Assembly: GCF_015865035.1 (NCBI RefSeq)
Contig: NZ_JADZGI010000001.1
Location: 2,170,001 to 2,234,000, forward strand
DNA: 64,000 bases
DNA from: Novosphingobium aureum
GTDB lineage: Bacteria; Pseudomonadota; Alphaproteobacteria; Sphingomonadales; Sphingomonadaceae
Reading direction: 5' to 3'
Positions within the stretch are counted from its first letter, which is position 1. Each line of letters begins with the position of its first letter. Position numbers and translations under genes: made by a program. The notes beneath the pieces are model-generated. The model saw only the letters and a program-made list of their open reading frames with translations. It searched no databases and had not been told where the DNA came from. Below, in pieces: positions 17,788 through 25,070 of this stretch.

Positions 17788-17850
17788 GAGCGGGGCCGGA
17801 TCGGCTGCAAGCATCGTGCCGCCGTCCCGCCCTTCCCGCGCTCTGGTAAA

Positions 17851-18855
17851 TTACTGCTGTTCGCCCGAAGGCAGCGACTTGCCCGGATCACCGACCCGGT
17901 CGAGCCAGGCCTTGATGTCGCGGGTGAACTTCTCGGGATTCTCCCACATGGGAAAGTGCCCGAGGTCGGGGTATTCGATGAGATCGACGCTGGTGTTGGT
18001 GAAGCGCGCGACCGAGGCCGCGGGACCTTGCGAGATGACGTCGTCGTAGTCGCACCACTGGATCAGCACCGGGACCATCACGCTCTCGGCCACCGCGCCA
18101 ACGTCCGAGTTCTGGAACAGCTTGACGTTGGCCTTGATGTACTGCGCCTGTCGATCGAGCGCGCCGGGCAGGTTGTTCATGTCGTAGATCTGGTCGACCA
18201 TGCGATCGGTGGGCTCGAAGCCGGGAGGCGTGGTGTCTTCCAGCATCAGGCGCCAGAACGTGTGCGAGCGCCAGTTGGGCAGCACCGCGTTGTGGAACTT
18301 GAGCATCCACACCAGACGCCAATCGACCTTGCGGGTCTGGCTGGGTCGCTCGAGCGGCAGGATCGAGAGCGCCATCGCGCTCACGTGGCCGGGATAGGCA
18401 CGGTTGTACTCGAGGCCGACATTGGCACCGTTCGACGTTGCAACCAACGCAAAGCGATCATAGCCGAGCTGCGTGAGCAGCTTGTCCATCAGTTCGGCAG
18501 AACGCGGCGTCGAATAGACACCGCTCGGGTCGGGTTCGGTGAGCCCATAGGGCGACCAGTCGAAGCGCACGACGCGGAAACGATCCTTCATCCGCTCGGC
18601 GACGCCGTCCCACTCGTGCAGGTTGACGATCGAGCCGTGAAGCAGGACCACGACCGGAGCGTCCTCGGGCCCCTCCTCGCGAACGTGCATGCGCACGCCG
18701 TCGACCATGACGAAGCGCGAAGGGCCGTCCGCCCACTTGCGCGCCAGTTCGGCGCGGTCGCTCGCCCCGGCGCCGAGGCGCAGTGCAAGCACTGCAACCC
18801 CAAACGCCGCGACGAGAAGGACCAGCCCGATCAGGACCTTGCCCAGAGCCTTCAT
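17851..18855 (-). CDS. Membrane-anchored alpha/beta-hydrolase
   Basis: A 334-residue hydrolase with an uncleaved-looking N-terminal hydrophobic segment (about residues 8-30), so it probably faces the periplasm. The oxyanion segment V-V-L-L-H-G-S and the nucleophile elbow V-A-T-S-N-G (Ser141) are present, and the likely catalytic His is in P-D-L-G-H-F-P near the C-terminus. It is clearly similar to the hydrolase at 31132: both share F-D-W-x-P-Y-G-L and Y-P-D-L-G-H-x-P-M. It is the last gene of the operon 22224-17851 and overlaps the upstream luciferase-like gene by 4 bp. Ester, lactone or amide substrates are all possible. Confidence 0.85.
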   Translation of the reverse strand: MKALGKVLIGLVLLVAAFGVAVLALRLGAGASDRAELARKWADGPSRFVMVDGVRMHVREEGPEDAPVVVLLHGSIVNLHEWDGVAERMKDRFRVVRFDWSPYGLTEPDPSGVYSTPRSAELMDKLLTQLGYDRFALVATSNGANVGLEYNRAYPGHVSAMALSILPLERPSQTRKVDWRLVWMLKFHNAVLPNWRSHTFWRLMLEDTTPPGFEPTDRMVDQIYDMNNLPGALDRQAQYIKANVKLFQNSDVGAVAESVMVPVLIQWCDYDDVISQGPAASVARFTNTSVDLIEYPDLGHFPMWENPEKFTRDIKAWLDRVGDPGKSLPSGEQQ

Positions 18856-20081
18856 GCCGCGTCTTCAACGCGCGGCGAGAGCCCGAGCGTCTCACGCAGG
18901 GTGGAACCGGGATACTCGGTGCGGTAGCGACCACGCTGCTGCAGGATCGGAATGACGCCCTCGACGAAGTCCTCGAGCCCGCCCGGCATGTAGCTGGGCT
19001 GCAGGGTGAAGCCGTCGCAGGCCCCCTCGTCGCGCCAGGTGATCATCATGTCGGCCATCTGCTCGGGCGTACCGATGAACACGTTGTGCCCGCGCGGATT
19101 GAGCATGAAGTTCATGGCGAATTCGCGCAGCGGCGTGCCAGCCTCGCCTGCCGGGGTGACCGCGCGCGCGACGTCGGCGGCGGGCAGCAGGGTATTGGCG
19201 ATGACGTGCTCGTGATCGAGCGGCGCTTCGGGATCGAATCCGGTCATGTCGCAGCACAGCGATTCCGAGAGATACTCGATGGCCAGTGCCGGATCGGCCA
19301 GATCCATGATCGCCTTGTGATTGGCACGGGCCTCGTCCTCGGTGCCGCCCAGCACGCACGAGAGGCCGGGCATCACGCGGGTGCCATCGGGGTTGCGCCC
19401 AACCGCGGCGATGCGCGAGCGCAGGTCGTTGCGGAACTCGACACCCGCCTCGATGGTAGCTGCCGGGCAGAAGATGGCCTCGGCCGTGCGCGCCGCGAAG
19501 TCGCGGCCCTGCGGCGACTGGCCGGCCTGCACGAGCACCGGACGTCCCTGCGGAAGCGCAGGACCGGCGCGGTCCATCTGAGCCCAAAGTTCGCAGGCCT
19601 TCGCCACGACATCCGCGGCATTGGTATAGCGCTCGCCCTTGGGCGGCATCTCGTCGAGACCGAAGTTGCCCGCGGTATCGGGGTGGACCGAGGTAACGAT
19701 ATTCCACCCCGCGCGCCCGCCGGTCATGCGCTCCATCGTGGCGAAGCGTTCGGCCAGCATCTCGGGGGTATTGAAGGTCGTCGAGATGGTCGCGACGAGG
19801 CCCACGTGGCGGGTCACCGCCCCCATCGCGGTGAGCAGCGTGACCGGATCGAGCGTCGGCATGGCCATGCGCTCGGGGGTGCGCCCACCTGCCCCGCGCG
19901 ACTGCAGCTGGTCACCGAAGACAATCGCATCGAAGCAGCCCTTCTCGACCAGCTTCGCGACCGAGGCGTAGTAGTCCATCGAGAACACGCCAGCGGGACG
20001 TGCCCGCTCGTGCTTCCAGGCGGTGGGGTAGAAACCGATGCCCTGCAGGAAGGCCCAGAGGTGAATTTGCTTGGTCATCAT
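18852..20081 (-). CDS. NtaA/SnaA/DszA-family flavin monooxygenase (full-length)
   Basis: A 409-residue LLM-class monooxygenase of the nitrilotriacetate monooxygenase/DszA branch. Diagnostic segments are the N-terminal H-L-W-A-F-L-Q-G-I-G and the Y-Y-A-S-V-A-K-L-V-E-K-G-C-F-D-A region, and W-N-I-V-T-S near residue 128. G-x-R-Y, V-L-V-Q-A-G-Q-S-P-Q-G near residue 185, and a C-terminal L-R-E-T-L-G-L follow. Such enzymes need FMNH2 from a reductase and cleave C-N or C-S bonds or carry out Baeyer-Villiger-like chemistry. Start 20081 gives a 4-bp overlap with the shorter LLM gene upstream. This adjacency suggests a two-subunit enzyme. Confidence 0.87.
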   Translation of the reverse strand: MMTKQIHLWAFLQGIGFYPTAWKHERARPAGVFSMDYYASVAKLVEKGCFDAIVFGDQLQSRGAGGRTPERMAMPTLDPVTLLTAMGAVTRHVGLVATISTTFNTPEMLAERFATMERMTGGRAGWNIVTSVHPDTAGNFGLDEMPPKGERYTNAADVVAKACELWAQMDRAGPALPQGRPVLVQAGQSPQGRDFAARTAEAIFCPAATIEAGVEFRNDLRSRIAAVGRNPDGTRVMPGLSCVLGGTEDEARANHKAIMDLADPALAIEYLSESLCCDMTGFDPEAPLDHEHVIANTLLPAADVARAVTPAGEAGTPLREFAMNFMLNPRGHNVFIGTPEQMADMMITWRDEGACDGFTLQPSYMPGGLEDFVEGVIPILQQRGRYRTEYPGSTLRETLGLSPRVEDAA

Positions 20082-20926
20082 GCGATCTCCGGGACGCGGG
20101 CGCCGTCGGGCTGGTTGGAGGCGGTTGCAGGCAGCGGCAGACCGAGACTTTCGCGCAGGTTGCCCGGTCCGGCCGGGTGCGCCTCGCGCAAGTCGGCGCA
20201 GAGCGTTGCGATTGCGGGTAGTTCGGCCATGGCATCGCTGAGCGTGAAGTGGACGCCGTCGATTTCACCGGCCTCGAAGCGCGCGGCGATCGCGGCCATG
20301 TCGGCGGAGGCATCGACCTTGAGCAGGCGCTTGGTCGCGCCGGTTGCCTCGCCTGCATCGTCGACGAGCGCGATGTCGGCATCCTCGATGGCAATCGCAG
20401 CCGCCGCATCGACCACCAGCACAGGTTGGCCGACCTGCGGTCGCATGGCGTTGACCGGCCCGGCGACCTTGAAGAAGGGCCCCTCGTAATTCGAGGCCTT
20501 GACCTTGCTCGCATCGAGATAGCGGCCCGAGGCCTTGTCGATGATCAGCGTATCGCTGCCCCACCCGTCCCACAAGGCACGCGCGGCACCGACCATATCC
20601 TCGGCCATGCCTTGCTCGGCGCCCTCGGGGATCACCGACCAGCCCGTGCGCCCCGCGCTCAGGAAGTCGACCGCCGAAAGCGCGCGGGCGACGTGGAAGG
20701 GGTGCGCATTCGATGCGGGCACCGTGGCGACGAGGCCGATCCGTGCACTCATCGGTGCGGCCCAGGCGAGCACGACCTGCGCGTCGAAGGGGCGCGCTCC
20801 CGCACGGCCCACGACCAGCAGGTCGAGCCCGGTGGCCTCTGCCGCATCGAGAATGGCCTTACCCGTCTCGGGTACGGCAAGGAGCGGGTCCGCGATCGAG
20901 GCGGACACGATAAAGGGTTTGTTCAT
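20078..20926 (-). CDS. Short luciferase-like (LLM) protein, possible non-catalytic partner
   Basis: A 282-residue LLM-fold protein with a barrel start at P-F-I-V-S-A-S and I-G-L-V-A-T-V-P near residue 78. F-L-S-A-G-R-T-G-W-S-V follows near 102, where the full-length neighbour has a G-G-R-A-G-W-N-I segment. It ends with L-R-E-S-L-G-L, the same tail as the neighbour (L-R-E-T-L-G-L). It is about 130 residues shorter than the neighbour, and the middle barrel strands are poorly conserved. That suggests a degenerate or regulatory subunit, rather as the beta chain relates to the alpha chain in bacterial luciferase. It overlaps both neighbours by 4 bp. The ATG is at 20926. Confidence 0.75.
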   Translation of the reverse strand: MNKPFIVSASIADPLLAVPETGKAILDAAEATGLDLLVVGRAGARPFDAQVVLAWAAPMSARIGLVATVPASNAHPFHVARALSAVDFLSAGRTGWSVIPEGAEQGMAEDMVGAARALWDGWGSDTLIIDKASGRYLDASKVKASNYEGPFFKVAGPVNAMRPQVGQPVLVVDAAAAIAIEDADIALVDDAGEATGATKRLLKVDASADMAAIAARFEAGEIDGVHFTLSDAMAELPAIATLCADLREAHPAGPGNLRESLGLPLPATASNQPDGARVPEIA

Positions 20927-22224
20927 ACGACAATCACCGGTTCGTGAAGGGGATGGATGGGTTCGCAACCGTCATCGGTGATCAGCACGAGATCTTCGCA
21001 ATGTGCCGATCCGCCGATGCCGGTATCGAGAGTGGGACAATCGACCGAGAGGATCATGCCCGGCTCGAGCACGATGTCGGGCTTGCGCCAGAAGCCGCCG
21101 TGGTTCTCGCCCGGCTCGTCGGTATGGGCGAGGCCGACGCTGTGCGGGCCGAAGCCGACGAGCGCGGTGTGTCCGGCCTTGCGCAGGGCATCCTCGCCCA
21201 GCGCGACGATCTCGGAATAGCGCATGCCCGGGCGCAGCTGCTCGCGCACGGCCTGCCACCCGAAGGCCGAGGCCTCGGCCGCGCGCCGCGCGGTAGCGGT
21301 CGGCTCGCCGACGAAGACGGTGCGCGCGAAGTCGCCGTGATAGCCGGCGAAACTGCTGACCCCGTCGAGCATTAGCGTCTGCCCGTCGGCGACCTTGATC
21401 GAGGAAAGATCCGAGGACACGCGGTCGACGTTGAGGAACACCGCGGTATTGCCGCGCCGCGCCGCTTCCATGCGGAACATCGCCATGAGCTCGAAGTGGC
21501 TGGCGCCGGCGCGGATCGCCTGACCGACAGCATTGAGCGCATCGACGTTGGCGCGCGCGGCGCGGGCCATGAGCGCGCGCTCCAGCGGCGACTTGATCAG
21601 GCGGATCTCGCGCAGGATGTTGTCGGCCTGCACCATCGCGCCGAGATGCTCGTGACGCGCGGCGACCTCTGCGATCACGCCGTGGTCGAAACCGATCCGG
21701 CCCTGCCACAGCCCGAGCCCGCGCATCGCGGCAACGATCGCAGCGCCTGCATCGCCGGTCGCGACCTGCGCCCCGGCCTGGCTCGCCGAGATTTTCGAGC
21801 GGTGCGTCTCGACAGCGGTCTGCGGTGCATCCTGGCGTAGTGGCAGGACCGGCCCATCGGGCACCTGCTGCAGCGTCTCGTCACCCTCGTCGCCGAGCTG
21901 GGTATAGAGCCAGCAGGCAACGTCATCGCGTTCGCGCCCGTCGGCCCAGCTATAGTGATGCAGGAAGCGGCTCGTAACCAGTCCCCACTGCCCGGGGCGT
22001 TCGCGGGCGATGAGAGCGAAAGTGCCCGGCGGCTGCGCCATGCGGGTACGGCCGATCTGCGGCCAGTGGCCAAGCGCGTGGAACACGTTGACCGGGTCAC
22101 CAAGCACGAGCCCATCGAGATCGTGACGCTCCATCACCGCAATGGCCCGCTCGACGTTCATCGGCCCCTCGCGTTCGAGCCGCGCCAGCAAGGCGCCGTC
22201 GTCGTTCCCAAAATCGTTTGTCAT
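20923..22224 (-). CDS. M24 family metallopeptidase (Xaa-Pro aminopeptidase/creatinase fold)
   Basis: A 433-residue protein with an N-terminal creatinase-like domain and a C-terminal pita-bread domain. Metal-ligand positions can be traced. There are two Asp 11 residues apart (L-D-G ... G-D-F-A-R), a His in G-P-H-S-V-G-L, and a final Glu in H-C-E-D-L-V-L. The first Glu of the family (usually I-E-P) is Asp here (S-V-D-C-P). Members hydrolyse Xaa-Pro bonds or, like creatinase and DMSP lyase relatives, small amide-like or other compounds, so a non-peptide substrate is plausible. It is the first gene of the operon with the two LLM proteins and a hydrolase. ATG at 22224. Confidence 0.83.
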   Translation of the reverse strand: MTNDFGNDDGALLARLEREGPMNVERAIAVMERHDLDGLVLGDPVNVFHALGHWPQIGRTRMAQPPGTFALIARERPGQWGLVTSRFLHHYSWADGRERDDVACWLYTQLGDEGDETLQQVPDGPVLPLRQDAPQTAVETHRSKISASQAGAQVATGDAGAAIVAAMRGLGLWQGRIGFDHGVIAEVAARHEHLGAMVQADNILREIRLIKSPLERALMARAARANVDALNAVGQAIRAGASHFELMAMFRMEAARRGNTAVFLNVDRVSSDLSSIKVADGQTLMLDGVSSFAGYHGDFARTVFVGEPTATARRAAEASAFGWQAVREQLRPGMRYSEIVALGEDALRKAGHTALVGFGPHSVGLAHTDEPGENHGGFWRKPDIVLEPGMILSVDCPTLDTGIGGSAHCEDLVLITDDGCEPIHPLHEPVIVV

Positions 22225-22275
22225 GCCCCAAGGATGGCGCGGGCATGGGGGGCGCGTCGGCATTTCGGATCAACC

Positions 22276-22292
22276 TGTCCGCCTGCCGGTCA
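22276..22292. promoter_or_regulatory. Putative operator, cluster inverted repeat site 7
   Basis: TGTCCG-CCTGC-CGGTCA has 11 of 12 half-site positions. It lies between the divergent M24 operon and the hydrolase/carrier operon, very close to both translation starts. Confidence 0.5.
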
Positions 22293-22307
22293 TTGAGGGT
22301 CTGCGCC

Positions 22308-23210
22308 ATGGGGTCTGCGCCGCACACCGATAGGCTCGGTCCCATGGTTGAACAATCACCCGCTTCGAACATCGAACGCGCCTTCGTCCGGCTCGAGGAA
22401 GGGCAACTGCATCTCAGGTGCCTGCCCGCCGAGGACAACACTGCTCCGGCAGTCCTGCTGCTGCATGCATCGCCCGCTTCCTCGTGGTTCATGCAGGACC
22501 TCATGCTCGCGCTGCGCGCCGCAGGTTGCCAGGGACAGATCCTCGCTCCCGACACGCTGGGCAACGGGGACTCGGTCGCCCCGCTCCCGCCAGAGCCGGA
22601 CATCGCCTATTTCGCGGATTCAATGGTGCGCATGTGCGATGCGCTGGGGATCGACAAGGTCGATGTCTATGGCACGCACACCGGCGCACGCATCGCCTGC
22701 GAGATGGCGGCAGGCCACCCCGAACGCGTGCGCAGGCTGGTGCTAGACGGCATCACCGAATATGCAGACGACCTGCGCGAGGCCGTCATCGCCAACTACG
22801 CACCGGTGGTGGAACCGGACGAATATGGCCGCCATCTGATCTGGGCGTTCAACTTCTGCCGCGACCAGGCGCTGTTCTTCCCGCATTTCATGAAGGACCC
22901 CGAGCACCGGCTTGCAGTCGGCATGCCGCCGCCGCAAGTGCTGCACCGCATCACGCTCGACGTCCTCAAGACACTCGACACCTATCCCAAGCCCTATATC
23001 GCCGCGTTCCGCTATAAGGCGTTCGAACGCATGGGTCTGGTCAAGGCACCGACGCTGCTGCTCAAGCCGGAGACCGAACTGGCCCTGCTCAACGAGTCCG
23101 TGGTGCGGGCCCTCGAATTGCTCGACGACGGCAAAGCCGCGTCGACGGCGGGATCGCCCGCCGCAAAAGCCGACGCGATCGGCGCGTTCCTTGGAGAAGC
23201 GGACACATGA
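22308..23210 (+). CDS. Alpha/beta-hydrolase fold protein with G-T-H-T-G elbow (His for Ser)
   Basis: A 300-residue alpha/beta-hydrolase fold protein, cytoplasmic by sequence. The strand-5 elbow reads V-D-V-Y-G-T-H-T-G-A, so His (about residue 124) replaces the nucleophilic Ser of G-x-S-x-G. The following helix (E-M-A-A-G-H-P-E-R-V-R-R-L-V-L-D-G) is standard. The oxyanion region is L-L-H-A-S-P-A-S-S. No catalytic-type G-H near the C-terminus is visible. Two other genes in the window (27809, 40812) carry the same substitution. Start 22308 has GAGGG 7 bases upstream; ATG 22344 is an alternative. It is coupled by a 4-bp overlap to the carrier at 23207. Confidence 0.83.
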   Translation: MGSAPHTDRLGPMVEQSPASNIERAFVRLEEGQLHLRCLPAEDNTAPAVLLLHASPASSWFMQDLMLALRAAGCQGQILAPDTLGNGDSVAPLPPEPDIAYFADSMVRMCDALGIDKVDVYGTHTGARIACEMAAGHPERVRRLVLDGITEYADDLREAVIANYAPVVEPDEYGRHLIWAFNFCRDQALFFPHFMKDPEHRLAVGMPPPQVLHRITLDVLKTLDTYPKPYIAAFRYKAFERMGLVKAPTLLLKPETELALLNESVVRALELLDDGKAASTAGSPAAKADAIGAFLGEADT

Positions 23211-24613
23211 CAACTCTGGCACCTGCACAGCAGGGCGAGACCGGACACGCCAGGCTCACGACGAAGCTGTGCCTGGGCTTCAGCATCGGCACCGTCGGGG
23301 TGTCGATCATGCTCAATGCCGTCTCGACCTATTTCCCGCTCATGATGTCGACCGTCCTTGGCCAGTCCCCGCAGATCGCCGGCTACCTGCTGATGATCTC
23401 GAAGCTGGCCGATGCGGTGATCGACCTTGCCGTGGGCTCGCTCTCGGATCGCGCCCGCACGCGCTGGGGACGGCGCAAGCCGTTCTTGGCCGCAGGCGCT
23501 CTTCTCTCGATCGTCGCCTTCCTCATGCTCTTCGCGCCGCCGGTCATGACCCAGACCTGGCTCATCATCTGGATGAGCGCTGGCCTGTTGATCTACTCGC
23601 TCGCCTATTCGCTGTTCAACGTGCCCTACATGGCGCTTCCGGCCGAACTGACCGAGGGTTTCCATGAGCGTACCCGGCTGATCAGCTTCCGCACCGTATT
23701 CGTCTCGATCGGACAGTTGCTCGCGCTCGCCGGGACCGGCTGGCTGATCGAGAGCGGCGGTGGTGGCCGCTCGGGCTTTGCCACGATGGGCCTTGTGATG
23801 GCGCTGATCATCGGCGGCGCGATGACCGCCACCGCACTGTCGATCCCCGCGCAGAAGGACAAGGAACCGAGCGGAGGCACGCACCTTCCCGGACCCAAGC
23901 AGATCCGCGCGATCGCCCGCAACCGTCCGTTCATGATGCTGCTGGGTGCGAAGGTCTTCCAGTTTCTCTCGTTCGCCTCGGTCGCCTCGACCATGGCGCT
24001 CTACATGCTCAACGTGTTGGGCGTGGGCTATAGCGGCCTCATCGTCTTCGCGGTCACCCAGAACATCGCCACGGCCTGCGCGATGCCCTTGTGGGTGCGC
24101 ACCGGCAAGACCTACGGCAAACGCCAGACCTATCTCATGGGCGTGATCATCTTCTGCCTGGTGACGCTGAGCTGGCTCTTCGCCGACAACACCATCACCA
24201 ACGCCGGGATCATCGTGCGTGGTGCCTTCGGAGGCCTCGGCTCGGGCGCGATTATCCTGATGGCGATCTCGATGCTGGGCGACACCCAGTCCTACGACAG
24301 GCTCGTTACCGGCGAGGCGCGCGAGGGACTGCTCGCCAGCGCCATCGCGGTTATCGAGAAGGTCAGCTACGCGCTGGGTGTCGCGGTGCTGGGCATCTTC
24401 CTCGAGGCGCTGCACTACGTACCGACCACCGGCGGCAAGATCGTCGAACAGCCCGATAGTGCGATCCTCGCGCTCACGCTCGGCTTCGCGGTGATCCCAG
24501 CGATCATGTTCGCCATCAACGGACTGTTCCTGTGGGCCTACGATCTTGACGAGGACAAGCTCGCCGCCGCCCGTCTTGCCACCGTCGAGGGGACCGGCAC
24601 CACTTTGACCTGA
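23207..24613 (+). CDS. GPH-type MFS transporter
   Basis: A 468-residue inner-membrane carrier with 12 hydrophobic segments. GPH features include D-L-A-V-G-S-L-S-D-R-A-R-T-R-W-G-R-R-K-P after helix 2 and N-V-P-Y-M-A-L-P near helix 5. The ATG overlaps the stop of the upstream hydrolase by 4 bp, so the two are translated together. A terminator follows 41 bp downstream. It is similar to the other GPH carriers at 7142, 14456 and 41668; having four related carriers suggests transport of several intermediates or conjugates. Substrate unknown. Confidence 0.85.
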   Translation: MTTLAPAQQGETGHARLTTKLCLGFSIGTVGVSIMLNAVSTYFPLMMSTVLGQSPQIAGYLLMISKLADAVIDLAVGSLSDRARTRWGRRKPFLAAGALLSIVAFLMLFAPPVMTQTWLIIWMSAGLLIYSLAYSLFNVPYMALPAELTEGFHERTRLISFRTVFVSIGQLLALAGTGWLIESGGGGRSGFATMGLVMALIIGGAMTATALSIPAQKDKEPSGGTHLPGPKQIRAIARNRPFMMLLGAKVFQFLSFASVASTMALYMLNVLGVGYSGLIVFAVTQNIATACAMPLWVRTGKTYGKRQTYLMGVIIFCLVTLSWLFADNTITNAGIIVRGAFGGLGSGAIILMAISMLGDTQSYDRLVTGEAREGLLASAIAVIEKVSYALGVAVLGIFLEALHYVPTTGGKIVEQPDSAILALTLGFAVIPAIMFAINGLFLWAYDLDEDKLAAARLATVEGTGTTLT

Positions 24614-24654
24614 CCAGTGTCTTTCGCGCCACAAGGCGCTCCCACCACCTTCGA

Positions 24655-24688
24655 AGCGCCCCCGGACATCCTCCGCGGGGCGCTTTTT
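24655..24688 (+). terminator. Rho-independent terminator after the GPH carrier
   Basis: AGCGCCCC and GGGGCGCT arms enclose a 14-base loop, followed by TTTT. Confidence 0.85.
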
Positions 24689-24789
24689 CGTATACATTTC
24701 CAGTCACTTATGCAGTCGCGTCGACCCACTTCTCGTGAGCGCACCAGCGGACCTCAACCCGCAGCCTCAGCGCAGGAGAGGCCTATCTT

Positions 24790-24806
24790 CATCCGACTGG
24801 CGAATA
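24790..24806. promoter_or_regulatory. Putative operator, cluster inverted repeat site 8
   Basis: CATCCG-ACTGG-CGAATA has 11 of 12 half-site positions. It is about 265 bp upstream of the TonB receptor 2 ATG, a distance similar to that of site 2 from receptor 1. Confidence 0.55.
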
Positions 24807-25070
24807 CTGGAGATGTCCCCCCATGGAACCGGTGAATTAGAAGCGATCCTCGTTTCGTGGTCCTGCACTGGCGACTCGTCTCATGGGGGCAGACGAGGCA
24901 GGCGCAAAGGAAGGGAACTACCAAGAACCTTTCCCGAACCAACCAGTACACTTTTTACGTGCACATGGCTGTCCACGCAAAGTTACTCGCTAGGATCGCT
25001 TGCGATGAACCGGAATACACACCTGTTCATCGCCCCATATCAGAATAAACAAGTGGGGAAGTGTTCTATT

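Larger units (their letters stand above)
24614..25070. other. 457-bp intergenic region upstream of TonB receptor 2
   Basis: No independent gene is supported. The region holds the terminator of the preceding operon (24655-24688) and an operator-like inverted repeat (24790-24806). About 260 bp of leader follow, ending with a GGGGA Shine-Dalgarno at 25055. The receptor frame is open upstream, with an in-frame ATG at 25005, but that start would bury the signal peptide. Confidence 0.5.

Noticed and set aside
24735..25070. N-terminal extension of TonB receptor 2 by 112 residues
   Set aside because: It would bury the signal peptide, and the operator-like repeat lies in this stretch. ATG 25071 with GGGGA upstream fits better.
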